DNA of 20,746 bases. Source: a virus. The notes under the pieces are model-generated. The model saw nothing but the letters and a program-made list of their open reading frames with translations. It was not told where the DNA came from and searched no databases. Position numbers and translations under genes: made by a program. Of the stretch, positions 14,701-20,585 are shown one piece after another. The stretch covers positions 1 to 20,746 of IMG/VR virus record IMGVR_UViG_3300017788_001798; one strand, given 5' to 3'. Position 1 is the stretch's first letter. Every line of letters starts with the position of its first letter.

Positions 14701-15566
14701 GGGTTGGTAGAGGTAGACTGGAAATCTGGATAGCAATGGGAGGGAGTTCTCCTCATTACGGTATCCCAGAACAAAAGACCGGGCTCTGCCGAGGCATGGG
14801 CAGACTCAATGATCTCGGTCCAAAGCTTCTTGGCGTCCACACGACTCCTAATGGAAGGCTCCCTGGAGTCCACAGGCCAGCGAAGCTCTACCTCTGTACC
14901 GTCCTTTACAGCCTGCATGAATTCATCCGAAAGACGGATGGAGATGTTGGCTCCGGTCACCTTCTTGAGGTCCCTCTTAATGTTGATGAAAGTGGAAATC
15001 TCTGGGTGGTGAACGGAGATTGTGAGCATGAGGGCTCCTCTTCTTCCGCCTTGAGCAACCTCTCTGCAAGTGTTGGAGAACCGCTCCATGAACACAGCAA
15101 TGCCATCCGTGGTCTTTGCCGCATTGTTCGTTGGAATGCCACGAGGACGAATGGTGGAAATGTCAAAGCCCACACCACCCCTTCTCTTCATGATCTGAGC
15201 CTCTTCCTGGTCGGCCTTGAGAATACCCGAGTAACTGTCCCATGGACTCTCAATAACGAAACAATTGCTGAGACTCATGGTCTGATAGGGGTTTCCAATG
15301 CCGCTCATCGGGGAACCCTGAGGGATGATGTACTTGAAGTCCTTTAGGAGCCCGAAAATCTCTTCTTCCGACATTGGGTTCGGATACTTCGTCTCAATCC
15401 TTGCAAATTCCTTTGCCAGGCGTTTGTGCATGTCCGTGGGCGTCTGTTCCAACAGATCGCCCTGAGGGGACGTAAGTGCATACTTGCTTAGGAAAACTGA
15501 GGCCGCCAAGTCATCGCCACCAAAGTATTCCAGGCTCTTTTCCAGAGCTTTTTTGTACGGTGTCAT
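11712..15566 (-). CDS. nrdJ: Class II (B12-dependent) ribonucleotide reductase, interrupted by an intein
   Basis: A 1284-residue precursor; 826 residues after removal of the intein (290-747). It reduces ribonucleotides to deoxyribonucleotides. Cys-102 (SNCFVIES) and Cys-759 (YDSCRL) form the redox pair. Cys-748 (CGELVL) is the thiyl-radical residue, with Asn-288 and Glu-750 completing the NPCGE motif once spliced. The 11-residue step from Cys-748 to Cys-759 equals that between the corresponding cysteines of Thermotoga NrdJ. The Cys-rich C-terminus (CPECGSHD ... GCATCKSCGYSKC) is typical of NrdJ, and no NrdB partner is visible, so class II is favoured over class I. GGAG lies 8 nt before the ATG. 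Confidence 0.95.
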   Translation of the reverse strand: MTPYKKALEKSLEYFGGDDLAASVFLSKYALTSPQGDLLEQTPTDMHKRLAKEFARIETKYPNPMSEEEIFGLLKDFKYIIPQGSPMSGIGNPYQTMSLSNCFVIESPWDSYSGILKADQEEAQIMKRRGGVGFDISTIRPRGIPTNNAAKTTDGIAVFMERFSNTCREVAQGGRRGALMLTISVHHPEISTFINIKRDLKKVTGANISIRLSDEFMQAVKDGTEVELRWPVDSREPSIRSRVDAKKLWTEIIESAHASAEPGLLFWDTVMRRTPSHCYPDFQSTSTNPCFSGETLIATADGRGAVSIKQLAEEEKDVPVYSVSPSSGGVSVKMGRNPRLTGTGKKLVRVTLDDSSYFDVTPDHKCLLRDGTSIFAKDLKTGMSLPRFTKEIFKPAKHSQDYSRINVNTRAERKYVSEHRLIAEFSNPEKWSSLFQKEKKNGWINGGLVVHHKDYNGLNNSPDNLDIMSFAEHQKFHAAHDNVGENNGRFSGVSNSTVKEHGLALTKQLGRRFSDKEWQKYAAAHQIPVGFSSWRQRDFFASPIELAKACAVEMGFQYPDADPRLLKTLQSMLSQGYSAEIVGTEVQVRKTCETCGAHFAVKHSRREISFCSHACSLVYVNSNREIAKKRTIARNKRATCDSVINQDKQAEIYSELKFRKNGIEPRQKEWEASCKEKGVPFRVGKMLKNGFKTWKEVKEAGNSYNHKVVSVHELPGSHDVYNITVDDNHTLAIITSDSLLNGVFVAQCGELVLNPYDSCRLLLVNVLSFIKDPFTDKASFDFAKYSEVVQKAQRLMDDMIDLELESVDKILAKIRQDPEPEDVKKIELDLWTKIRNACERGRRTGTGVTAIGDALAALNVVYGSSESIEWIETMYRELALNCYRSTVTLAKERGAFPAFNYELEKNHEFLNQIMDLDPELRKNWEAFGRRNIALTTTAPAGSVSILTQTTSGIEPAFLLHYKRRKKVNPEDKTSKVHFTDQLGDKWTEFDVYHKGFKQWMDVTGKTNVEESPYHKATSNDIVWVNKVRGQAAAQRWICHSISNTTNVPKETTVDTIKDIYMTGWESGTKGVTVYRDGCRDGVLVSTTSKKEEKKVSFERHDAPKRPKELTCDVHGVTVGGEKWTVFVGKMEGKPYEVMGGLSKFINIPKRVKEGKIAKHNGPQNPVARYDFHYDFEKGPEDEATIKDITNVFDNATHAAFTRTISLALRHGTPVQYVVEQIQKGSEKEDDLFSFSRAIGRVLKHYIEDGTKVTSDKKCPECGSHDLIYQEGCATCKSCGYSKCK
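13326..14699 (-). mobile_element. Intein with HNH homing endonuclease in the RNR active-site motif
   Basis: Covers residues 290-747 of the RNR precursor (458 aa). Block A is C290-FSGETLIATADG; block B is VTPDHK with T361 and H364; block F is VYNITVDDNHTL; block G is GVFVAQ followed by Cys-748 of the extein. An HNH nuclease sits at about 447-478 (VVHHKDYNGLNN ... NLDIMSF), followed by a helical region and a zinc-binding set (C592, C595, C611, C615). The intein ends in Gln rather than Asn, and Ala replaces the usual penultimate His. GC is lower than in the exteins: two sampled 60-nt lines give 23 and 25 G+C (13621-13680, 13561-13620) against 33 and 34 in exteins (12901-12960, 15001-15060), which fits separate acquisition. 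Confidence 0.96.
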
Positions 15567-15601
15567 ATCATTATCTCCATGCGTGTCGCTTAAATGAAAA
15601 C

Positions 15602-15624
15602 GTCGGGCCAGCTATCTACCCGAC
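15602..15624 (-). terminator. Weak hairpin between helicase and RNR genes
   Basis: On the minus strand GTCGGG ... CCCGAC forms a 6-bp GC-rich stem with an 11-nt loop, followed by GTTTTC. It lies in the 72-nt gap after the helicase gene and before the RNR start. The T run is short, so it could be an attenuator, an RNA-processing site or chance. Confidence 0.3.
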
Positions 15625-15638
15625 CGTTTCCTTGTGTT

Positions 15639-17162
15639 TTACTGGTTCCGCTGGTGTTCCCGAATCTTTTGGCGGAAGAAATTCTTGAGATTTCCGTCTT
15701 CGAGCAACTCAGCGTCTTGTCTCATTAGGTTGGCCTCACTCTCGGTGAGGATTCTCATTTTGGAACGTGCGGTGTCCAGGATGATCTGGTACTGAACGCC
15801 ATCCACACCGGCTCTGTTCTTGGCAATGAAAATGTTGCCGAGACCGGTTGACTTGTTAAGGGCCTTTCTTGAAAGGCCGAGCACGAAGTCGGCGACGTGT
15901 GCCTGGCCATAGGCCTCTGCCATGTTGGTAAGGTCCACATAGTCCTTATCGGCTCCTTCCTTGTTGCTCTGAGAGGCAGTCCAAACAGGAATATCCAACT
16001 CATTGGCAAATCCTCTAAGCTCCTCGTAAATCTTCTTTAGCTCGAGACGGAGGAGTTCATAACGCTCCGTGGAACGCATGATGCCAGCATAGTCCACAAT
16101 TAGGAGATCGGGAACAAATCCCTCAGTGGTGGCCAGCTTGTCGATATGAGCCCTAAGGGTGTTAACAGTGGCTCCACCGGTTGGGTAGTACTTGATTCTC
16201 AGATGACCCAGGGTGTCAGCATTCTCGGCGTAAAAGTTCTTGATTTGCTCTGTATGCTCGGCACACTCCAGGGAGTCAATGTTCAAAAGGTGGGAGTCGT
16301 ATCTAACACCGATGGCTCTTTCATTGAGCTCGAAGGTGTAGTGAAGAACATTCTTGCCTCTCAAGAGAGCTTGGGCACCAAAATGTACTAGTATTTGTGA
16401 TTTTCCTGCTCCTGTGGCGGCAATGATAACACCAATTTCACCAGCAGCCAGGCCACCATTCAGGATCTTTCTCTGATCAAGCTCTGGAACGCCAGTGGGA
16501 ATCGTCCTTCTAAAAGTCTCGGAGTAACGGGCATCCACGTCGGCCACAAGGTCAAGACCAGAGGAATGCTCTGTTCCTGCCGCAATGGCCTTCTTGATAA
16601 TCTCCACGACCTTCTCGTACTTCTCGGTCTCAATGAAGTCAATGGATTGCTCGAGAGCCTTTTGGAGGCCGACCCTCTTACAGAAGTCGAGGCTCTTTTC
16701 CTTCACATAGGCCAGATCGCCTAGGTTCTGATGCTCCGAGACTCGGATGAGAAATTCCTTTACCTGAGACCTGATGGCCTCATCGGCAGGCCCCTTGAGG
16801 TCGGTGGCCGTAACGGTTGCCAGCAATTCAAGGGAAGGAAACTCCTTGTAGTTGGCGTAGTAATCGAGGTAAGAGGAGGCAATCTTCTTGAGATAGCCAT
16901 ACTCGAAGAAATCGACCTGGAGAACCTCTGCAAACTGCGAGGCCCACACACGGTCCATGATCATGGCCTGCACGATCTTTTCTTGAAAACCCCTGTCAAA
17001 CGAGAAATGTGCCTGCTGACGGTTTTGGTTGGCAGGCACATTGTTGGACTTTGGGGATGCTGTATTTTCGGTTTCTGTATTGTTTGAGGGATGCACTACC
17101 CTCAGAGTCGAGGGGAGCCCCGACTTCGCAAGTTCGTCGCTTATACGCATAGTGGTTTTCAT
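15639..17162 (-). CDS. DnaB-like replicative DNA helicase
   Basis: A 507-residue protein starting MKTTMRISDELAKSG. The ATG at 17162 has GGGAG 5 nt upstream and is preferred to the ATG at 17198. The RecA-like core contains Walker A at 248-255 (AATGAGKS), Walker B in DLLIVDYAGIM (D357) and the later TASQSNKEG and FIAKNRAG segments of DnaB-type hexameric helicases. Residues 50-200 form the helical N-terminal domain. It unwinds DNA at the phage replication fork. A polar Asn/Thr/Pro-rich stretch (23-50) precedes the first domain. It lies between the exonuclease and RNR genes, a common phage replication block. Confidence 0.93.
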   Translation of the reverse strand: MKTTMRISDELAKSGLPSTLRVVHPSNNTETENTASPKSNNVPANQNRQQAHFSFDRGFQEKIVQAMIMDRVWASQFAEVLQVDFFEYGYLKKIASSYLDYYANYKEFPSLELLATVTATDLKGPADEAIRSQVKEFLIRVSEHQNLGDLAYVKEKSLDFCKRVGLQKALEQSIDFIETEKYEKVVEIIKKAIAAGTEHSSGLDLVADVDARYSETFRRTIPTGVPELDQRKILNGGLAAGEIGVIIAATGAGKSQILVHFGAQALLRGKNVLHYTFELNERAIGVRYDSHLLNIDSLECAEHTEQIKNFYAENADTLGHLRIKYYPTGGATVNTLRAHIDKLATTEGFVPDLLIVDYAGIMRSTERYELLRLELKKIYEELRGFANELDIPVWTASQSNKEGADKDYVDLTNMAEAYGQAHVADFVLGLSRKALNKSTGLGNIFIAKNRAGVDGVQYQIILDTARSKMRILTESEANLMRQDAELLEDGNLKNFFRQKIREHQRNQ

Positions 17163-17230
17163 AAATACTCCCAGGTGGGTGGTCTTACACAGTACCATCC
17201 TTCATTCAACTCTTAAAGTTAGATCGGCAA

Positions 17231-18244
17231 CTACCGCAAGAAAATTCGCATTTGAGTCGCAAAACGATCGAAATCGAAAGAGCTGTTAATTCCGGCTTCC
17301 ATGATCGTTTTAATGAGCTGGAGCTTGTCCATTTTGGCCTCGTGCGTGTCAACAATATAGTCAACTTTCGCCGCTTGGGAGGCACTCAGGGACGAGGAAT
17401 CCAGGTACATCAGATCCCAATTTCTTCTCAGGAGGTCCTCGGACTTGGCCACTTCAAGATACACCTTTAGAGGCTTTTTGGAGGCCGCAGAGACCTGCTT
17501 GGCCTCAGAGACCACTGAGGCTATGTCCACGTCCTTGGTGGCGTCCTGGAAGCCAGAAAACCGCTTTGTGACGGTCTTGAAGCCAACACCCTCGATGCCG
17601 GGGATATTGTCGGAGTCGTCCCCTGCCATGGCCTTGGCCATACAGAAATTCCTTGGGGCAATGTCATACTTCTCCAAGACCTTCTTATCGTCCACCAAGG
17701 AACGAGTGGCAGGATCAAAGACCAGAACCTCAGAGTTCTCAAGTAGCTGATAGAAGTCCTTGTCATTGGATACCACGATCTTCTTGCCTGGCTGGCTGGC
17801 AAACTTGTTCTTCACCAGATAGGCGATAATGTCATCGCACTCCGTCTCAGGAACGAACACCTGGCACACAGGGGTCGTCTTGAGAATTTGGGCAAGCATG
17901 GTTAGTTGGAGAATTCGGGCCTGGTCATCTAGGGCCAGGGCATCCTTCATGGAGTCTTTACCGGCCTGAATCCTCTTCATTTCCTTGGCCTTGGCTCTGT
18001 TGGCCTTGTAGGTTGGGAGGATTCTCTTTCTCCGAGGACTTGGACCTCCATTCTCCCAGACAACGTAGACCTTTGAGGGGGAGAAGGTGGAAACCAGATA
18101 GTCAATCTGCTTGAGGAGGCCCACCACTCCGCCAACCGGTTGGCTTCGGGAGTTGATCTCCTGATTAACGAAGTAATGTCTGAGAAAGCAGTTAAAGCCG
18201 TCGAGAATGATTATTGGCCTGTCCTCTGGTTTGTTAGTTTGCAT
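17231..18244 (-). CDS. 5'-3' exonuclease / flap endonuclease (T4 RNase H / T5 D15 type)
   Basis: A 337-residue protein. The nuclease core has IIILDGFNCFLRHYF (metal-binding D15), VYVVWENGG, RRKRILPTYKANR, ETECDDIIAYL and VVSNDKDFYQLL, with the acidic residues that hold two metals. AGDDSDNIPGIEGVGFKTVTKRF is the helix-hairpin-helix DNA-binding part. Such enzymes remove RNA primers and 5' flaps during lagging-strand synthesis. It is the first gene of the long minus-strand series, diverging from the plus-strand island. No good ribosome binding site precedes the ATG at 18244; the GGAG found is 16 nt away. Confidence 0.95.
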   Translation of the reverse strand: MQTNKPEDRPIIILDGFNCFLRHYFVNQEINSRSQPVGGVVGLLKQIDYLVSTFSPSKVYVVWENGGPSPRRKRILPTYKANRAKAKEMKRIQAGKDSMKDALALDDQARILQLTMLAQILKTTPVCQVFVPETECDDIIAYLVKNKFASQPGKKIVVSNDKDFYQLLENSEVLVFDPATRSLVDDKKVLEKYDIAPRNFCMAKAMAGDDSDNIPGIEGVGFKTVTKRFSGFQDATKDVDIASVVSEAKQVSAASKKPLKVYLEVAKSEDLLRRNWDLMYLDSSSLSASQAAKVDYIVDTHEAKMDKLQLIKTIMEAGINSSFDFDRFATQMRIFLR

Positions 18245-18336
18245 AGCTTTAGAGCTTACTCCAATTGGTCTTAAGTGTTAAGAGTTACTTTTGCAAAAAA
18301 AATGGTCTTTACTTTCATATTTACACTCAATTCTCG
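18245..18336. promoter_or_regulatory. Divergent intergenic region with inverted repeat
   Basis: The only divergent gap in the window and therefore the likely promoter region for both directions. It holds TCTTAA-GTG-TTAAGA (18269-18283), a perfect 6-3-6 inverted repeat; the palindrome CCAATTGG (18261-18268); an A tract at 18295-18302; and TTGCAA (18291-18296), which could act as a -35 on either strand. No clear TATAAT was found, so the promoters are not defined. Confidence 0.4.
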
Positions 18337-18410
18337 GGAGCACAAATAATGAAGATCACAGCCGAACAACTAAAAAAGATGATAAAGGAACAGATTGAAG
18401 AAGTCAAGGT
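18337..18410 (+). repeat. Direct repeat R1, copy 1 (ribosome binding site plus first 20 codons)
   Basis: A 74-nt stretch identical to 18994-19067. It contains GGAG, 8 nt of spacer, the ATG, and the codons for MKITAEQLKKMIKEQIEEVK. Identity stops upstream exactly at GGAG and breaks downstream at the third base of codon 21, after which the two genes are unrelated apart from a short GGAACAGCT match. This copy starts the ParB-like gene. Confidence 0.97.
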
Positions 18411-18822
18411 CGCGACCGCCGGGGAACAGCTAGCTGAATCTCCGATTCCTGATAGCGATTGGGAAGATGCTTTCTGGGTTCTTAAAAACTGGCCTCGCTG
18501 GAAGTGGACGCGTGCTGGTCTTCCAGCTTTGATTCAGGCTTTTGAAAGCGCTAAAGCTGAAGCAACAATTGTACCTATAAGCATAGCTAAGATTAAGCTA
18601 CACAAGGACTGGGGCAGAAAGCCTACCGCAAAGCAGCTTAAAACCCCTATCATAGTTCTAGCATTGCCTCATCTAGATTCGTATGTTGTGCTTGATGGTC
18701 AACATAGAGTGCTAGAATTAAAACGACAAGGCGTGAGTAAAATTCAGGCATGTGTTCTGAATTTGCCTTACAGACTAGGCATGAGTCTTAGGGGCGTCAG
18801 AGACATAGTGTTTAATCCTTAG
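18349..18822 (+). CDS. ParB-like domain protein with N-terminal tag helix
   Basis: A 157-residue protein. Residues 1-20 are the shared tag (MKITAEQLKKMIKEQ...). Residues 75-140 resemble the ParB / sulfiredoxin-like fold: VPISIAKIKLHKDWG, then TPIIVLALPHLDSYVVLDGQHRV with DGQHR at 116-120, then VSKIQACVLN. In this fold the DGxHR loop binds nucleotide; members include plasmid-partition proteins, nucleases and CTP switches. No helix-turn-helix follows, so this is not a complete partition ParB. The ATG at 18349 is chosen over an upstream start because GGGAG precedes it and its tag is repeated. It may be a regulator, nuclease or packaged protein. Confidence 0.8.
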   Translation: MKITAEQLKKMIKEQIEEVKVATAGEQLAESPIPDSDWEDAFWVLKNWPRWKWTRAGLPALIQAFESAKAEATIVPISIAKIKLHKDWGRKPTAKQLKTPIIVLALPHLDSYVVLDGQHRVLELKRQGVSKIQACVLNLPYRLGMSLRGVRDIVFNP

Positions 18823-18829
18823 AGGAAGC

Positions 18830-18950
18830 ATGTATTTCTACAAAGCAATCGTCAACAAAGTCGTAGACGGAGACACTCTGGATTTGAGTGTCGATCTAGG
18901 ATTCGGCGTCTGGTTTGACGTGCGAGTTAGGACCTGAATATAGGTCAGCT
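18830..18950 (+). pseudogene. Broken staphylococcal-nuclease-like (thermonuclease) gene
   Basis: A GAGG ribosome binding site and ATG follow the ParB-like stop by 7 nt. The 35-codon frame (18830-18937) has YKAIVNKVVDGDTLDLSVD then LGFGVWFDVRVR, the N-terminal strands of the SNase fold with VDGDT and the conserved Arg. It stops at a TGA where the family continues G-I-D-A-PE-YR. The bases for PEYRSA lie directly downstream in the next frame (18933-18950). A short internal deletion with frameshift therefore removed the GID-type loop, and the rest of the gene is gone. The homology ends exactly where repeat R2 begins (18951). Confidence 0.75.
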
Positions 18951-18995
18951 AACCCTTCATCGGCTGAACCTTGTATGCCAGGTAACAAGAAAAGG
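18951..18995 (+). repeat. Direct repeat R2, copy 1
   Basis: 45 nt matching 19568-19612 with two differences (18963 G/A, 18983 T/C). In the second copy it begins within the last codons and stop of the 192-residue protein (PFID-stop). Here the corresponding frame reads PFIG-stop but is preceded by an in-frame TAA, so this is a non-coding remnant. Its right end touches repeat R1 copy 2. Within it, CTTGT ... ACAAG flanks an imperfect TGCC-A-GG(T/C)A palindrome. Confidence 0.95.
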
Positions 18996-19067
18996 AGCAC
19001 AAATAATGAAGATCACAGCCGAACAACTAAAAAAGATGATAAAGGAACAGATTGAAGAAGTCAAGGT
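18994..19067 (+). repeat. Direct repeat R1, copy 2
   Basis: Identical over 74 nt to 18337-18410, supplying the ribosome binding site and the first 20 codons of the 192-residue protein. The distance between the two copies is 657 nt. It abuts repeat R2 copy 1, so the R2/R1 junction marks a cassette boundary. Confidence 0.97.
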
Positions 19068-19584
19068 TGCGAATGCTGAGGAACAGCTTAGGGCCTTCGT
19101 TGACAAACTGCAGGGGCTCCTAGACACCGGCAAGGCGCACACCGTCAGCGAGCTCGACCTCGATGCTCTCAAGCCTGCTCTAAGAAGCCTTAAGTCTAAG
19201 GCTGGTGCCGCAGGGCGCTCTCCAGAAAGCAAGCTTGCTGCAGCCCAGAAGGCTGCAACAACTAGAAAGAAAAACAAGGCCGACGCCGTCGCCTTTGCTG
19301 GTAAAATTGCAGCCGATAGGAGGGCAAAACAGGCTGCAGCCGAGAACCGTGCAAACAGGGGCCTTCTCCCTCTTGTGGTTACTGGCTACAACGGTACACC
19401 TTCCCCGGAATACTATGAACCAATGAGCAACTTGATTACCGGACCTGATGGTTTTAGCATTCCTAGATTCCGACTTAAGAGACAATACAAGAATCTATCA
19501 GTGGATGACGTTGAGCTTCGACGAGGACGGGTGGTGTCGAGGCGTGATGACATCCTTAACGGCGCAGAACCCTTCATCGACTGA
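19006..19584 (+). CDS. Basic Ala/Lys-rich protein with N-terminal tag helix, 192 aa
   Basis: Residues 1-20 are identical to those of the ParB-like protein at 18349. A helical segment follows (EEQLRAFVDKLQGLLDTG), then at about 60-115 a strongly basic, Ala-rich stretch (KLAAAQKAATTRKKNKADAV, KIAADRRAKQAAAENRANRG), and finally a non-repetitive part ending NGAEPFID. The basic low-complexity stretch suggests DNA binding or charge neutralisation, as in proteins packaged with phage DNA. No enzyme motif is seen. It has a good ribosome binding site (AGGAG, 8 nt) and is followed by a strong terminator. The function is unknown. Confidence 0.8.
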   Translation: MKITAEQLKKMIKEQIEEVKVANAEEQLRAFVDKLQGLLDTGKAHTVSELDLDALKPALRSLKSKAGAAGRSPESKLAAAQKAATTRKKNKADAVAFAGKIAADRRAKQAAAENRANRGLLPLVVTGYNGTPSPEYYEPMSNLITGPDGFSIPRFRLKRQYKNLSVDDVELRRGRVVSRRDDILNGAEPFID

Positions 19585-19612
19585 ACCTTGTATGCCAGGC
19601 AACAAGAAAAGG
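19568..19612 (+). repeat. Direct repeat R2, copy 2
   Basis: 43 of 45 positions match 18951-18995. It covers the last four codons and stop of the 192-residue protein and the following 28 nt, ending inside the left arm of the terminator. The two copies bracket the 192-residue gene. Here the internal palindrome is exact (TGCC-A-GGCA); the other copy has T for the second C, which would still pair with G in RNA. Confidence 0.95.
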
Positions 19613-19636
19613 GCTGCGACAATCCGCAGCCCTTTT
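19607..19636. terminator. Bidirectional rho-independent terminator
   Basis: AAAAGGGCTGCG / CGCAGCCCTTTT is a perfect 12-bp stem with a 6-nt loop. On the plus strand it is followed by CCTTTTG, and on the minus strand its right arm ends in TTTTCTTG. It separates the plus-strand island from the converging minus-strand dUTPase/lipoprotein unit and probably ends both transcripts. Confidence 0.93.
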
Positions 19637-19663
19637 CCTTTTGTATTCCCGTGGATGGGTTTG

Positions 19664-19999
19664 TTAGTTGCCTGAGACTTCTGGGCAAAGAGACTCGTAG
19701 GCACTCACAAGCTCGCAGGCATGTTGTCTAGAGGATTCCCTGAGTCTGAGACCTAGGTTGTTGCACCATTCTCTCATGTCGGCAATGTCGCCTTCCTCGA
19801 ACATTTCCTGACAACGAGCCTCACGACGAACCCGGGCCTGTCGAGCATACTCCACGGAGACAGCCCTAGACTCGGAAGCCGAGGTAGGACTGCATCCTGA
19901 GGAATACAGAAGGATGAAGAAGAATCCAACGCAGCTCAGAACAATGAGTAAGGCTCCAAGGGCGAACTGGACGATTAGAAGTTTGTGAAAATCTGACAT
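19664..19999 (-). CDS. Small membrane protein or lipoprotein, 111 aa
   Basis: Starts MSDFHKLLIVQFALG, 5 nt after the dUTPase stop. A long hydrophobic segment (residues 7-32) ends in YSSGC (Cys-36), a possible lipobox. The mature part is charged and helical (EYARQARVRREARCQEMFEEG) with several Cys (RCQEMF, EWCNN, HACEL, SLCPE) that could form disulphides outside the cytoplasm. The layout resembles the 88-residue protein at 2144-2410. The function is unknown; superinfection exclusion and spanin-like roles are possible but unsupported. It is the last gene before the bidirectional terminator. Confidence 0.75.
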   Translation of the reverse strand: MSDFHKLLIVQFALGALLIVLSCVGFFFILLYSSGCSPTSASESRAVSVEYARQARVRREARCQEMFEEGDIADMREWCNNLGLRLRESSRQHACELVSAYESLCPEVSGN

Positions 20000-20004
20000 G
20001 GTAC

Positions 20005-20565
20005 TCAGGCTCCCGAGGAGCCAAACCCAGAGGCTCCTCTGTTGGTCTCGGTTACTTCCGAGGATTCCTCCATTGGGATTTCTCCCGCTGTGGCAACCTT
20101 ATAGACAACCAGTTGGGCGATTCGATCGCCCCGTTTAAAGGCAAGTGGTCGTGCAGGCTCACCGGTACTCATGGCATTGAGAACCACGCCAATCTCTCCT
20201 CGATAGTTTGGGTCGATGATACCACCCGAGGGAAAGACTCCCTTGAGAGCAAGGCCGGAGCGCCCCTCAATCTTAAGGAAGATGCTGTTGCCCGCAAGAT
20301 CCTTTGTTGGCATGTCTGCCAACTGGATTCCAGTGGAGACCTTTCTGGTATTGCCTGGGAACATCAAGAAATCCTCGTCGCAGCAAAGGTCAAACCCAAT
20401 GTCTCCTGCACGGGAGGCAGAGGGAATCGTTGCCGTGGGAGTCATCTTCTTGAACCTAATGGCTAGTTTGGGCTCAGGAATCTTCTTTGGGGCATACCAG
20501 TTGGGGTCGTCAGTCTTGTAGGACTGCATTGCAAATGCCTTGTCCTTGTTTTCAGCGTCTGTCAT
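20005..20565 (-). CDS. dut: dUTP diphosphatase (trimeric dUTPase)
   Basis: A 186-residue protein with all five family motifs in order: SRAGDIGFDLCC, GRSGLALKG, GGIIDPNYRGEIGVVLNA (catalytic Asp in DPNYRG), RGDRIAQLVV and the C-terminal RGASGFGSSG lid. It hydrolyses dUTP to dUMP, preventing uracil incorporation and feeding ThyX. The extra 40-residue N-terminus (PNWYAPKKIPEPK) is not part of the usual fold. AAGGAAAG lies 5 nt before the ATG. Confidence 0.96.
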   Translation of the reverse strand: MTDAENKDKAFAMQSYKTDDPNWYAPKKIPEPKLAIRFKKMTPTATIPSASRAGDIGFDLCCDEDFLMFPGNTRKVSTGIQLADMPTKDLAGNSIFLKIEGRSGLALKGVFPSGGIIDPNYRGEIGVVLNAMSTGEPARPLAFKRGDRIAQLVVYKVATAGEIPMEESSEVTETNRGASGFGSSGA

Positions 20566-20585
20566 TGTTCTTTCCTTGTTGAGGG

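Noticed and set aside
11775-15347. Several long plus-strand open frames (up to 282 codons) opposite the RNR gene
   Set aside because: They lie antisense to a complete RNR with all catalytic motifs, contain no recognisable domain, and have no clear ribosome binding sites. They are mirror frames of the codon bias of the real gene.
17163-17198. Longer start for the helicase (ATG at 17198)
   Set aside because: The purine tract touches that ATG directly, whereas GGGAG sits 5 nt before the ATG at 17162. The extra 12 residues add no recognisable sequence.
18265-18348. 28-codon upstream extension of the ParB-like gene
   Set aside because: The ATG at 18349 has GGGAG at good spacing and the same tag start as the gene at 19006. 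The extension runs through the A-tract and promoter region.
18349-18822. Complete plasmid-partition ParB
   Set aside because: The DGQHR fold region is present, but there is no helix-turn-helix or dimer domain, and no ParA gene is nearby.
18337-19612. CRISPR array or integron attC array
   Set aside because: There are only two copies of each repeat, R1 is coding, the spacers are whole genes, and R2 lacks the conserved attC core sequences. No integron integrase or cas gene is in view.
18951-19612. Insertion sequence or transposon flanked by R2
   Set aside because: R2 copies are direct, not inverted, there is no transposase, and the left R2 abuts R1 instead of a target-site duplication.
19448-19675. 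75-codon plus-strand frame running through R2 copy 2 and the terminator
   Set aside because: It overlaps the end of the tagged 192-residue gene in another frame and reads through a strong hairpin terminator. One of the two R2 differences would change an amino acid, so there is no sign of selection on this frame.
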